Made by a program: the position numbers and the translations under genes | Shown: one piece after another, positions 1-10,790 of the stretch | Layout: every line of letters begins with the position of its first letter | How positions within the stretch are numbered: position 1 is the stretch's first letter | From: Aquatica leii | Taxonomy: Eukaryota > Arthropoda > Insecta > Coleoptera > Lampyridae | DNA: 64,000 bases | NCBI GenBank assembly: GCA_035610365.1 | Contig: CM069432.1 | Span: 151,761,976-151,825,975, forward strand | Reading direction: 5' to 3' | Notes under the pieces: model-generated | Told to the model about the DNA's origin: nothing | Seen by the model: only the letters and a program-made list of their open reading frames with translations | Databases searched by the model: none

Positions 1-367
1 CTTTGACTTCCAAATTCTATATAACTTTCAGATTGTGTTTAGTTTAGTTTGTTTTCAACGCTGCAATGATTCCCATCATTTTTAAATCAGTTGTGCTGAG
101 TGCTTGTTATGGTAATACTCTTTATATAGTTCAACCTCCGAGCTGTGAAAACGCTATTATTTGTTTTAAAGATAACCCACACTAGTGGTTTCAACTTATG
201 CCTAACGTGTTACATGGTATTAAAATTTTTACTATAACAACACCCAATACTTCAAGAAAATTTCGGATACAATTTTTTAGCAATAACCATTACATTCACA
301 CGGATCGGTGTAAATGTGATTCGTTCAATTATCGCGGTATTATTATGCCAAACAATGACACGTATTG

Positions 368-616
368 TTAGTTGTTTATTTTCACAGTTGCTTCTAACAA
401 CAGTTTATATGTACTATAATCACCATATTGTTCTAAAACATATTCATCCTTTAAAAGTAATCCTACAAAGTGGTATAAACTAATACCATTGAATTTACAC
501 GGTGTCAGAGTTCTACCAATTGCCGAACCACAGGATTTTCGACTACGTTTTGATAACAACTCAAGTTTTGTACAAACTGATTGAAACTCTCTGCATAGCA
601 TTAACTTAATAGGCAA
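368..616 (-). CDS. Unidentified ORF, probably a decayed exon
   Basis: An 82-codon reading frame that I do not recognise. The coding-like reading continues upstream on the same strand to about 655, broken by one in-frame TAG just before the first Met of the frame, and a further coding-like stretch follows the stop down to about 260. It has no motif that I can name. The composition, mixed hydrophobic and charged with few long homopolymers, looks more like decayed protein-coding DNA than random AT-rich sequence. The rest of 1-862 shows nothing recognisable. It may be a transposon remnant or an old exon. Confidence 0.2.
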   Translation of the reverse strand: MPIKLMLCREFQSVCTKLELLSKRSRKSCGSAIGRTLTPCKFNGISLYHFVGLLLKDEYVLEQYGDYSTYKLLLEATVKINN

Positions 617-862
617 ATGTGGTTCGACTAACTACACTTCTCTATAAACCATCTGTACCTCATATGGTATACTATCTATTATACTTTCAATATTCTTTTT
701 TCTTATATATTATTTTGGCTCAATTTATCATTTATTGTAACTTATTACTTTAAGGTATTAAATACACTGTACAATTAATAAATTACTCTATATAGTAATT
801 GTGTTTGAAAGTTAGAATAAATAAAAACTTTTAATCAATCTACTTTTCCGTTACTTGTATGT

Positions 863-1106
863 AGGTCACGAAGGAGTGATGTTACTTTAGGTCATTTGAA
901 GTTTTATTTAAAGGTCACGAAGGAGGAGTAATACGCATGGTATTAGTATACAAAGTCCTCCTCCTTCTCTTGTATGTGTGGATCTTCTTCTGTGTAGGTC
1001 AGTGAGAAGGAGGAAAGTTACTGTAGGTCATTTGAAGTTTTGAATGCAGGTCACTGAGGAGAAGTAAGTTTACTTTAAGTCATTTAAAGCTTTGTAATAT
1101 AGGTCA
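863..1106. repeat. Array of seven AGGTCA half-sites in a degenerate 52-bp repeat
   Basis: Perfect AGGTCA hexamers start at 863, 889, 912, 996, 1025, 1048 and 1101, with a near match (AAGTCA) at 1077. Spacing alternates between about 23-24 and 26-29 bp, so the underlying repeat is about 52 bp with two half-sites per unit. One half-site context reads AGGTCATTTGAAG and the other AGGTCA followed by a purine-rich GAAGGAG-like run. AGGTCA is the canonical nuclear-receptor half-site. Whether this is regulatory or only a minisatellite is open. All perfect hexamers are on the plus strand. Confidence 0.6.
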
Positions 1107-1263
1107 TGGAGAAGAAGTACTCCTCCTCTTGTCACAAAACTCTCCAACTTATCCTGCATTAATTTTAAAATATTGACATATTTGCTTGTTAATTTTATTT
1201 ATGCTAAACAATAATATGACAGCATTTTACAATCAAACTAAATATAAGGTAACTGACATTTAT

Positions 1264-1538
1264 ACCATCCCACTAAACAAATCTGTTACTTTGATATCAT
1301 ATTTATATTAATACGACAACCTTATATTTACATAAATTGTTTTATGTAACATTAATGTAACATTTATATCAGAAAATGTTAATTTATTAAGTCATTTTTG
1401 GAATATAATACTTATATAAGTTTAGTAACCTTATATTAAACATAAATTGTTTTATGTAATATTAATGTAACATTTATATCAAAAAATGTTGGTTTATTGT
1501 CATGTTTGGAATATAACATTTATATAAGTTTAGTGACG
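1264..1538. mobile_element. MITE-like repeat with internal 108-bp tandem duplication
   Basis: The left end reads CATCCCACTAAAC and the right end GTTTAGTGACGAT, an imperfect inverted pair. Inside are two tandem copies of a roughly 108-bp unit, about 1318-1426 and 1427-1534. Both copies begin AACCTTATATT, contain ATAAATTGTTTTATGTAA and end TATAAGTTTAGT. The intact form of the terminus, GTTTAGTGGGATG, occurs at about 8081-8093 in inverse orientation, so this is a dispersed family. No coding capacity is visible. Confidence 0.45.
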
Positions 1539-1789
1539 ATTATTTTATTTATATGTCACACAGATATAATAATATGAAGCAAAAAGTTTTCTATAGCTGC
1601 GACATAAACAATTTCTTTATTATTGACGATTTTGAATGTAGCGCCATAATGTTAATGTTTCTAAATCGGCAATTCAAGTTACTCGTTACTAGATTTTTGA
1701 CTAGATTTAGCCGCTATTTGGCCTTTGTTCGAGCGAAGTAGAGTGCTTTAGTTTTGGCTTTAGTTTTGCTATGGAGTAATTACACGATA

Positions 1790-2199
1790 ATGGGGTATTC
1801 GACGAAATCTGTGAGTAAAATTTACTTAACCGTAAAATCCGATATTTTGAAGAAATTTCGCAATGTCACAGAAGAAACTTTGATTGTTTTAGTAAATGGT
1901 AAGTTAGATCTTTGGTTATATGAAATTAAAAATATTTGTACATCTAAATTTTTAGATATACCTTCAAATAAAGGTGTATATGAATTATTACGTAAGTATA
2001 TTAGTGTTTAAGAAAATTATGTGTGCAATTATATATTTATGTATTTATAGAAAATTTGTGTATACGTTGTTTTGGGATAGAGAGAAAGAATCTAATAAAG
2101 TCAATAAGAACAGCAAGGAAAACATCGGGTCTTAAGAAATTTGAGGACATTTCAAATTTTGAGCAAATGCTAAATGACTATGACTTTAAAGAAGCTTAA
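1790..2199 (+). CDS. Small two-exon candidate gene of unknown function (116 aa)
   Basis: I do not recognise the product. Exon 1 runs from ATG at 1790 to 1991, followed by a strong donor GTAAGT at 1992, a 59-bp intron, and an acceptor TTTATAG ending at 2050. Exon 2 (2051-2199) continues in the phase-matched frame for 49 more codons to TAA. Without splicing, both exons run quickly into stops. The predicted protein of about 116 residues has a basic segment near residues 80-95 (RKNLIKSIRTARK) and an acidic C-terminal tail ending NDYDFKEA. There is no signal peptide or membrane segment. An upstream 62-codon frame at 1553-1741 is not clearly connected. It could be a real small gene or an exon pair from an unknown transposon. 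Confidence 0.4.
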
Positions 2200-2698
2200 G
2201 TAAGCATAAAACAAATCTTACTATTACCATTGAGTAATAATTTAAGAAGAGGCGCAAATAGTGTGTTAAAAATCGTACTGTAGTTTTATCTCTCTTGTTT
2301 CTCTTTTTTTACCCGTCTGTACCCTCTCTTTTCATAAAGTAATAGACTAAGACCTGCTGCTATCTGCAAAATCGTGGTTTTTATTTTGCGAACTTACTTA
2401 TTTGTTATGATTATGAAGTACGAGTTAGAACATTTTCTTATATTTGTGTTTACTTTACCGTTTACCTGTTGAAAACAGGTTAATATCATAAACAATAGCT
2501 TGTATTGTTACGACACAAGTCAATGTCAAATAAACTTAAACAATATCATGCTTTATATTTAAGAAAACAAAAAAATATGTATATTCAAATATTTATTTAT
2601 TTTTGTAAAATATAAATCGAAAACACAGAAATAACTAAAACAATGCAAATTAAATTAAAAGAAAATTGTTATGGGGATTATTGTTATTATTCGTCAAT
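2200..2698. other. Non-coding AT-rich stretch
   Basis: No ORF, RNA gene or clear repeat is visible between the small two-exon gene and the Penelope-like remnant. It contains only short A/T runs. Confidence 0.5.
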
Positions 2699-2775
2699 TT
2701 TTAAAATTATTCAAATTACCAGTCCACCAATAATAAATTCGTTAACTTTCAAAATGTATATACTATTTTACATAT

Positions 2776-2809
2776 GCTTCGAGCTTTAAAATAATGAAGC
2801 TCATCTTCA
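2776..2809 (-). ncRNA. Degenerate hammerhead-like motif, inverted copy
   Basis: On the minus strand this reads TTGAAGATGAGC, then a loop, then GCTCGAAGC. It is the inverted copy of the motif at 3684-3718, with the first core base (C to T) and the final A of GAAAC changed. It is probably a dead copy. Confidence 0.35.
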
Positions 2810-3090
2810 AAAAAGTAAAAATATTTACAACTTATAAAAAGTTAAGATTACAAAAAGTTTTTTAACTTACATTTTTTCAAACAATCTCAAATCTGAAAAT
2901 TTGTAACTAGATAATTAAAAAAATGTAAGTTTTACAAAATGTTAATTATTTTAAAAAAGGAAGATGGTGCAATTTAGAAACAAATCTAAAAAAATTTAAG
3001 TTTAAAATCATAATTGAAATTGGTTTACACGTTCAACAAAAAGTTTGTATTTGATATTTTAATATAAATGAACTCTAGTAATTCAAGAAT

Positions 3091-3406
3091 TTCCCAGTGA
3101 GCAAATTGCAGCTAAAACCGGCTTTTTTATAACTACTTTAGCTTCTAAAGTTACTCTTTAGAACACTTTTAAGTGGCTTGTGAAAAAACTGAAGCCTCCA
3201 TGAAGCGTTTAAGTAGCTAAAAATTCCGCAGTTATGTTGCTGTTAGGTAGCTCCTTTAATGCATTAAAATCGGGCTTATACAGCTCTTTGTGGTACTAGC
3301 AAAGCTTTAAAGAAGCTCTAAAGGAACCGTAAACCGCACCTTTCAGAAACAACTGTACAGCTTAAATAGCTTTATTTTTACTACCTTTAAGTAGCTTAAA
3401 AATTAA
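3091..3406 (+). mobile_element. Dispersed MITE-like repeat, copy 1 (CCCAGTGAGCAAATT end)
   Basis: A stretch of about 315 bp beginning CCCAGTGAGCAAATT. It is repeated in inverse orientation at 27583-27880, with clear similarity along the whole length. It is rich in AAGTAGCTT/AAGCTACTT blocks. No matching inverted terminus is visible at its right end, so this copy, or the family consensus, may be truncated. No ORF. Confidence 0.6.
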
Positions 3407-3683
3407 ATAAATATTTCATTAGAAAAAGAAATCTTGAAATCGTTACCTTTACTTAATTTCTTAAAAAAATTGAGAAAAGTGATAAAGGAGAACCCATTGA
3501 AATTGTTTAAAAAATTGATTATCAAATTTATCACTTATTTTTACTGAAATCTTCTTAAACAATGTAGAAAGTAAATATATTTCTGAACACCAAATTTTCT
3601 TACAAAAAATAATATTATGGAGAAGATATGTTGATGACATTTTTTGTATTTAAAAAAGTTGTAAATATTTTTTGTAGACTTTT

Positions 3684-3718
3684 CTGAAGATGAGCATTAT
3701 TATTTTAAAGCTCGAAAC
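3684..3718 (+). ncRNA. Hammerhead-ribozyme-like motif of Penelope-type element
   Basis: It reads CTGAAGA (fits the hammerhead core CUGANGA), one extra T, GAGC, a 14-nt A/T loop, GCTC, then GAAAC. This matches the core/stem II/GAAA order of a hammerhead. The extra base before stem II, and the absence of GUC directly after GAAAC, suggest a degenerate or inactive copy. Penelope-like elements are known to carry minimal hammerhead motifs in their pseudo-LTRs. Confidence 0.45.
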
Positions 3719-3819
3719 ATATGTAAACGAATTTGTTATTAGTGCACTGGTAATTTAAATAATTTTAAATTAAAATTAATGTTAAATTTCTGAAAGAATA
3801 ATTGACCAATTCATCCTGT

Positions 3820-4233
3820 TTTGGATTTATATTTAAATTTACAGCTATCCCAAGACATACCCCTTCCCTTTGTTGCTTCCCCGATATTCGCCCGAACCCG
3901 AATAACAAACTTACTTGATAATTGTCGGTTGAATATACGAGCCGTTTTTTGCGACGTGAAGAGTCGCCTGGTGTTAACTTTAACCGGTGGCACCGCTGTC
4001 AAGTTTGGGAGAAGAATGGTTATTAAATATAATTGCCGGTAGCTTGTGGTGGTCTTGGTGGTCATTTTCCATTTTTGTATGTTGCTGTGGATGAAGCTCC
4101 TGGCCCAAACATTTTATTGGAAACCCTCGTCGGACTGGTGGAAACAGGATCCAATGCCCACGTCGCCGGCCGCTGACATTATTATTACAAGATCCAATAC
4201 CTACGTCGCCGGCCGCTGACATTTTTATTATTT
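3820..4233. repeat. GC-rich island with a two-copy 43-bp tandem repeat
   Basis: This block is much richer in G+C than its surroundings. Two near-identical 43-bp units, 4148-4190 and 4191-4233, share GTCGCCGGCCGCTGACATT. Open frames of 73-84 codons exist on both strands, but none resembles a protein I know. It could be the leader of a retroelement or transferred host DNA; I cannot assign it. Confidence 0.4.
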
Positions 4234-6281
4234 ACAATACATTTACTATTTACCTTGCCAATATCATGTTAGTTATTTTTTTTGTTGTGTCATTAAATCG
4301 TTTTATAAAATTTGCAGCTTGCTTTATTTTCAATAAAATTGAATTAAAAGGATTTTTGACGGAGAATCCATTTGTATCACTATGTTGCGTAATTTAGTCA
4401 AAACTTAACGGCTTGACGAATTTGAGAACACACTGTGGTCGTTCCAGTATCTTCAAAATATTATAGGACGTATCGTCAACTATAAAACATATATTTAAAA
4501 AAATTACTTATTATTGCTTGTCTACTTATACCTTCGTTTAGTGAACTGGAGCTGTAGAAAGAATAAATTTATTCGTTTTCACGATCGTCATATAAATAAC
4601 AATCGACGTTTTCTTCCATATGTTTGAGAAACTACTACATTTGAGTATCTTAGGTTGATGTTCATATCAACAATTACAGCTTCTGTAAAAAAATATACTA
4701 AATAAGCCCAAAAAGTAAAAAAAAATTAAGTTGTTAGTATTTTAAAAATAAAGTTTTGAAAATGCAATTAGTATTAGTATTTTCAAAATTTTTGCGATTT
4801 TTTTTAAACAATTGTAAAAATATTTTATGTATTGTTGGATTTGTATTGAAGTGCTATCAGCATGCTAAAATAAACATAAAAGAATTTTGTTTATAATTTT
4901 TTTTATTTTTTTTAAATCTAAGTATTTATTAGACAAGGTGCTACAGAAATGCGGCCCTAACATTTACGAAAACGATATTTTTATTCGACATATGCCAACA
5001 TCAACAAAAAACATTTAAAGCAATGGCCAGAACGATTATGCAATTACGATGAATCGATCATTATGCAAAATAATGATCGCGATATCGAGCGTCTGTACAA
5101 TAACGATCGCAATCATTGATCGCTTATAAAATAACAATTGCGGTTGTGGAAAAGAAATTAATACTTTTAATTATCGCATAAACAAATAAGACTAATATAA
5201 CACGATTTTACCTATAATATTTACTTTAATAAATGTATAATAAACTTTAAGTATGCAGGTAGTTCACGGAAAATCGTAAAATTTTGTGTAAGTAGGTAAA
5301 TAACCCTTTTGCTCTTTTCTTCGTAAGAATTTTAAACCACATACAGATTTTTTAATAAAAAAGTAACATGGATTTAAACATTGAATTATATTTTTTTTGT
5401 TTACAGAAATTTAACAATGCATTCTTTTCAAAGAGAATTGGAAAACTCTTCTAGGAAAGAATGTTTGTAAAATTTGTGTCACACATTCAGCATTTAGGGA
5501 AAACCCTAGCTTTATATAAACACCAAGGTAAATCATAAAAACACAGGAAGTTAAAAACAATAAGCATTAACTACAAATGACAATACGTATTTGAAAAGAA
5601 TTGCAAATTTATTTTTAATACATAATTCTTATGTTTGAGACAAATATATATCAACACGAGTTATGACTAATTACTCAACAATCTTTTTAGGGTTAATTTC
5701 AAATAGAAACATTTAATTTACGAAAGAACGACACTTATTTTTTAATATGTTGTTTATTAATGCTTTAAACTATTTGTTCGTAAGTTTGCATCAGAATTCA
5801 AATAGCACGTCATGTCGAAAAAAAACATCACAGTAGTATCTATATATGAACAAATTTTAATTAATTTATTGTTTAGAAACAATATTAAAAAATACTTAGG
5901 TCTGTTGATTTTCAATACTGCAAGCGTTATGGTATTCCGGAAAACGAAAATCGAATGTTTATGGCTAGATTTATGACTAACTTTACACGAGCGACTTTTT
6001 AGCAACAGTCGATTACTAATTAATTCTAAATACCATGATTGCGATCATTGATCGTGGAAAGTAATAGCGATCTCAGCCACTGATTTACAGTAATTATTTT
6101 AAGTTATTGTACCATTAAGTGCAACAAGAAGAACAAGAAGAATCCGAACAAGAAGATTCTCCGATGCTAATTTAAACCATTTTTAAACGTTTGGTAGAAA
6201 AAAAATTTAAAAATATTTACCTGATTGAAGGTGTAGAACAAGAACTGCAGTGTGTTTAAAATTTCCTTTTGTTGTTATACA
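4234..6281. other. Non-coding stretch with GATCG-rich palindromic clusters
   Basis: No convincing gene. Short GATCG-rich, partly palindromic clusters lie at about 5060-5115 and 6034-6075 and share (A/G)ATCATTGATCG. They may mark the ends of an undefined element. The remaining ORFs are short and coincidental. Confidence 0.35.
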
Positions 6282-6491
6282 TTATCTCCGAAGATGCTTC
6301 TCACAAATCTTCTTTTGTTTTAAATCTTCCAAGTCCATTGTGGCAATGTTTATATTTCCACAGTTTTTCTAACATTCTTTAGCACGCACTTTATCACTAA
6401 TAAAAAACTTAAGAAAACTAGTACCTTTGTTTTCGGTATTATTATTTTCACAATTAATATAAACACAACCGTGATTTGTAATTTTTCCCAT
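6282..6491 (-). pseudogene. Decayed THAP-domain exon
   Basis: Starting at an ATG at 6491, the minus strand encodes a THAP-type zinc finger. It has the early cysteine pair in GCVYINC, a central KNCGN block preceded by an in-frame TAG where the family usually has Trp, and a C-terminal ICEKH that supplies the last Cys and His. The frame ends at TAA 6282-6284. THAP fingers bind DNA and are found at the N-terminus of P-element-type transposases and of many insect regulators. No downstream transposase exon is visible on the lower-coordinate side, so this is an isolated dead exon. It is distinct from the THAP exon at 13.3-13.7 kb. Confidence 0.55.
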
Positions 6492-6769
6492 TTTAAAAAT
6501 AAATCAAAAATATATTTACACTTAAACTAAACAAAAGTTCAAACAAACATTACTACTACCAGAATTTTAAAAATCGTATCGCAATGTTAACCCAAGAAAA
6601 ACTTTCAATTCAATACCGAAGTTTACAAGTCGACAGACACGCAAGAACTGAAAAATCTCGATCCAATACAAACGTGGCGACCTCTACATCTCGATCCAAT
6701 CAGTCGATACGATATCGCCCATTAAGTTGCATTTCTTCTTATATTTATTATTCAATGCTATTACTTAGA

Positions 6770-6939
6770 CCCGGTTGTATAAAGTATTGTTAACTTCGAC
6801 GATGTAGTTAACTACGTGCTCGTGTCGTTTGTACAAAATTAATTGTTTTGTGGACGACATTCTCAAATGGATAGCTATACGATTTAATTAACAACGGCAT
6901 TAGCTAACAACATAGTTATCTTTGCTGTATGCAACCGGG
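6770..6939. mobile_element. 170-bp MITE with CCCGGTTG ends
   Basis: It begins CCCGGTTGTATAAAG and ends CTGTATGCAACCGGG. The terminal 8 bp are perfect inverted repeats and the similarity continues imperfectly for about 25 bp. There is no coding capacity. I could not define a clear target-site duplication. Confidence 0.55.
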
Positions 6940-8508
6940 CATAGTCTGTTTAAATTTTGAAATCAAAGTGAAACGACAACAAATTTTTACACCAACATTG
7001 TTAAACAACTAATCCAAATTTGAATAGAATGCTAGTATTTCACTACTCAAATATCAGTGTAGTCTAAATCTGTATTTTATCAAGTAATTGAAGTTTACCT
7101 ATATAATAAAAATATGTTAATAAGTTTAGTAAGTATCTGAAATTGGAGACAAGAACATGAAAGATACTACCATTGTATATATACTACTAATAAATGTCTA
7201 GCAGCTGTTTTTTCAAAGGAATTAGGAATATGTTCCTTAATCGGCTATAGAGGGAACTATCGCTTTAAAGAACGGAATCTTATGAAACTGCTCCAAGGTA
7301 TGTTTTGCATGCTCAGCTCATACATAAATATTTATTTTAGTTAATATTGTAATTGACTCAGTTCTTGCTACAAAATTTATAAACAACTAATACTCTGTTT
7401 TATAACTATACCTGTTCAGTATACATTTATTTATATAAAACAATATAAAATTAGCGTGTTCCATATCTAAATGTTAAATAATTATTTATTTTCCAAAGGG
7501 CGGACCTTCTTTAAAAAAAAACAACTGTCTTTGAAATTGAACATCAAATTGAAGAATGGTTTGGATTGAGTAAACAACGCTACCAAAGAACACAAAAATC
7601 AAAGTAGACTATTTTGCGTTTTTTGATTTATATTATATTATACGTATATTTTAATATTATTATATATTGTTTATATTATTTTTGTTAATAAACATTTATT
7701 ATTATTGCTATTATTGCTATTGTTAACAAAGGAACATCTACGTAACACGTTTATGTAAAAAAAAGTAAGTTGTGATAAAAAATAAATGTACATAATACAT
7801 TAACATTACATCCAAATTACTTAGTTAATTACATCAATTTAATGTTAACGTGATATAATATTGACATAATAAATAATATAGTTTTTATGTAACATATAAG
7901 TATATTATATATACATACACAATGATGTAAAATTGTTACATCCAGTTTATATCACAATTGAGGTATCATGTTCTGGACATTTTATATAAAATTAATGTAA
8001 ACGCTACGTCAATGTGACCTAATAATTTATATAACATGTAAAACTGTTATATTGTATTTACATAAATGTTATATAAAAATGTTTAGTGGGATGATTATAG
8101 AACGAACGCATAATGCTTAAAAAAGCTCGACAATACAATCTTATACTTCAATTTAATATGTAGCTGCAAACGCATTTGGTGCTCTATAACAAAAAGTAAT
8201 ACATTAATATAAGCAAAACAAACATTATGCTCGTAAGTACCTCTTTGTGTAGAATCGAAAACCAAAAAAAAACAGCAATCCAAGATTTTGTAATTTAGTG
8301 CACACAAAATAATCCTGGATCTATATCAGAAAAATTAGATACCAAGATTAATTGGTTATTGTGCATCTTCAAATCTCCCATTTGGATAACCGCATCAACT
8401 TGATGACCATAAAACATAACAAAAAATGGAAATCATGAATTACACAGCAGAGCGAGTAATAATATGGAAATTGATGATTTGTTGAAGCTTAAAATATAAT
8501 GCATATAT
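6940..8508. other. Non-coding stretch; ends with a MITE terminus near 8093
   Basis: No gene is seen. The part from about 7780 to 8093 is built of TTATATAACAT/ATGTTATATAA-like blocks and ends in GTTTAGTGGGATG, the inverted form of the repeat end at 1264, so it is probably another copy of that family. The rest shows nothing. Confidence 0.4.
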
Positions 8509-8696
8509 TGTTATATATGCGTGGTTGCATATTAAATACGTTAATTAAACAACAACATCATGTTTATTGAGACCACATAGTTGAATAGTTGAATTACATG
8601 GTCATTACTGCCTGCACATACTGCGGCTAGTGCGTTGACATCCCCTTCTAGCGTTTATTTATTAGGCGCGCGTTATACAAATGTTCATACATTACA
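8509..8696 (-). mobile_element. LTR copy of a Mag-like retrotransposon (3' LTR by context)
   Basis: On the plus strand it reads TGTTATATATGCGTGG to CATACATTACA, the same family as the LTR at 28118-28342, minus one internal block of about 40 bp. The minus-strand polypurine run next to it (8699-8715) places it as a 3' LTR on the minus strand. The flanking 5 bp (TATAT) do not exactly match the flank of the other LTR (ATTAT), so I cannot show that both come from one insertion. Confidence 0.6.
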
Positions 8697-8698
8697 CA

Positions 8699-8715
8699 TT
8701 CCCCCCTCCCCTTTT
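8699..8715 (-). promoter_or_regulatory. Polypurine tract beside the LTR
   Basis: The minus strand reads AAAAGGGGAGGGGGGAA just before the LTR start. This is the expected plus-strand priming site of an LTR retrotransposon and fixes the orientation of the 8509-8696 LTR. Confidence 0.6.
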
Positions 8716-9571
8716 GTAAAATAAATAGTCATAATTAAATACAATACAATCGTAAAACCAAAGAGTATATAATATAGAAGAGAGTTAACCTTACGGACAC
8801 AAATGTATTACATGTAGTGTGTGTTGCCGATGTATTAATATTAGCATTTTCTACAAGGGAAAGAATAAAAAAGAAAGAAAGAGACGGAGTTACAATAGTA
8901 AAAGGTGAAAAAATGTGCCAAATGGTTTATACCTGCTTTTCACTGACAATGTTGCCAGACCTAATAGACAATAGTTGCAAATAAATTCAGCTATTGGAAT
9001 TTCTATCTTAATGAAAGGAGTTGTAAATTTTTTACAATAAATATTTACAATGAAGATGTTCCTGCAGTATTTATAATTTTAAATACATCTGTGTAGTTTG
9101 CGTAAAAAAAATTTTAATTGTTAATTGCTATTCGAAGTCGGAGTTGTTTTGTTATTGCGAAATCGTTTTGCTCGAAAATGACGAAAAAATTAAATTAAAA
9201 AAAATTCAACTTATAGATATAATAAATTCAAAAAAGTTCTAATTGTGGTAGAACACAACTGTGTAAAACAATAAAAAGCACGAACTAAAAGAAGCGTTTG
9301 TTAATTCAAGTGGCACGTAAGCAAAATAACGACAAACAAACTGATTTACTAATGCCCAATCAAAGTTTTACTTGGTGTGTCTGTTCCAATTTTTTGTTTA
9401 TGCTGAAGTCCTTTTTAAATATATGATCAAGGATCCTACTAGAAAAGCAAGCCATTCGTAATTTAACAGGCTCAAAAATTCTAAGCAAACTACCTACCAT
9501 AAGACGTTTTTAAAAAAATGTTAAACATTTATTTGTGTATGTTTGTATGCTTATAAGTATTTACCTATTGC

Positions 9572-9598
9572 CAAAGAGTATATGTTATATACTCTTTG
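9572..9598. repeat. Perfect 12-bp palindrome made of the same terminal motif
   Basis: CAAAGAGTATAT, a 3-nt loop GTT, then ATATACTCTTTG. The arm is the same as the terminus at 8757 and 14628. It looks like two element ends joined with everything between them lost. Confidence 0.55.
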
Positions 9599-10427
9599 CG
9601 ATTATGTATGTAAATACATATAAAAAAAAATGATGTTTTTAAATGATATTCATCACTAAAGCGCGGAAAATATGCAAGATGTTTCTTTCGAAACTTCACC
9701 AAAATGTCTTAAATTTTGTTTTAGGAATTCTAATTTACAATAAATAAAAATATTTTCAAGGTTTTCTTGCGTGTACTGCAAGTCCTACGTGCAAAGTGCT
9801 AACTGCCCGTAAGGTACTTACTACCTACCACTATTGACTATATCAAGTAGCTTAAAATATTAGATTGTTATTGTATACAAATGCTAATTGTGATTTATTT
9901 TACCATTAAGTATCATACAAAAGAACTAATCCTACTTTAAGTATGATGCATATAAATATGCAAGGCCGCTTACACACACCATCAACACAGGAAGGCATTA
10001 TTTTTATTTTTAAAACCAAATAACGACCTTCTAACCTTGACGATTCACAACTAGCACAAAAAGAACCAGATTAAGTGCTAACAAAGTTCAAAAACTTTTA
10101 TTCATTAACGCAAATCACAAGTTTTTACCTTGAGAAACCATTCAAATAAAGTGTAAAAAATATAGATGACATAGGAATTATTCGTTACCAATTCCTTCAT
10201 AAATTGTTTAGGTTTTTAAGCTTTTGATTATTTGTTTGTTTATTACGTCCAACTACTTTTAAATCTTGAGATAACAATTTCAAAGTTTTATTTAATTTAC
10301 AAGTTATTAAATGTTTAATAAAAAATAATTTGTGTTCATAGAAATTCTGTTTCTCGTCTAACCACTCCGCAATCAATAGTTTAATTTTTTTTCTCTATTT
10401 CGAGATGAGAATTAGCGATTCTTACAC

Positions 10428-10471
10428 TAAAATCCGTGTAAGAATAAGCAAATTCTTACACGAATTTTAGT
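10428..10471. repeat. 19-bp inverted repeat, 6-nt loop
   Basis: CTAAAATCCGTGTAAGAAT is followed after 6 nt by its inverse complement with one mismatch. No Rho-type or RNA-gene context is evident. It may be a subterminal repeat of the surrounding element. Confidence 0.45.
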
Positions 10472-10790
10472 AATGTTAATTTTTTCAAAGTTGGTATCTC
10501 TGCATCGTAAGATGACGTTACACGAAAAAGAAATCAAAATTATTGGAATTTAACAATTGAAATTCAAATTTTGATGCCAAGATAAAATAACGACGTTTTA
10601 TTAATTCAAAGTCATTTACTTATAAAGGTATAAAGAGATAATTTCGTATGAGATTTTAGGTTAACACATAAATTTCAATATGTCAAAATGTAAGTGTTGC
10701 CAATTCAATAAAATATTAAAGTTTCTCAATGTTGTTTTAAAATTAAAAGTATACGAAAAATATTAATTATTGTATCAAAATAGAGAAAAT

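Larger units (their letters stand above)
2699..3775 (+). mobile_element. Penelope-like retroelement remnant with inverted terminal segments
   Basis: The segment is flanked by inverted repeats of roughly 130-140 bp, 2699-2845 and 3640-3775, which share the block CATATG(C/T)TTCGAGCTTTAAAATAA. Near the right arm a short reading at 3612-3650 gives LWRRYVDDIFC, which fits the catalytic block of Penelope-like reverse transcriptases; it ends in a stop at once. Each arm carries a hammerhead-like element of the kind found in Penelope-like pseudo-LTRs. Penelope-like elements are known to insert with pseudo-LTRs in direct or inverted order, which would explain the geometry. A dispersed MITE (3091-3406) lies inside. 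Little coding sequence survives. Confidence 0.5.

Noticed and set aside
3811-4222. Overlapping 73-84-codon ORFs on both strands in the GC-rich island
   Set aside because: Higher G+C lengthens chance ORFs and part of the sequence is a tandem repeat; no motif recognised.
5060-6075. GATCG-rich clusters as ends of one transposon
   Set aside because: The shared motifs are short and not clearly inverted terminal repeats; no target duplication.
8756-8757. An 8-bp P-element target duplication at the TIR borders
   Set aside because: The flanking octamers (ATCGTAAA and AAAACACA) do not match.
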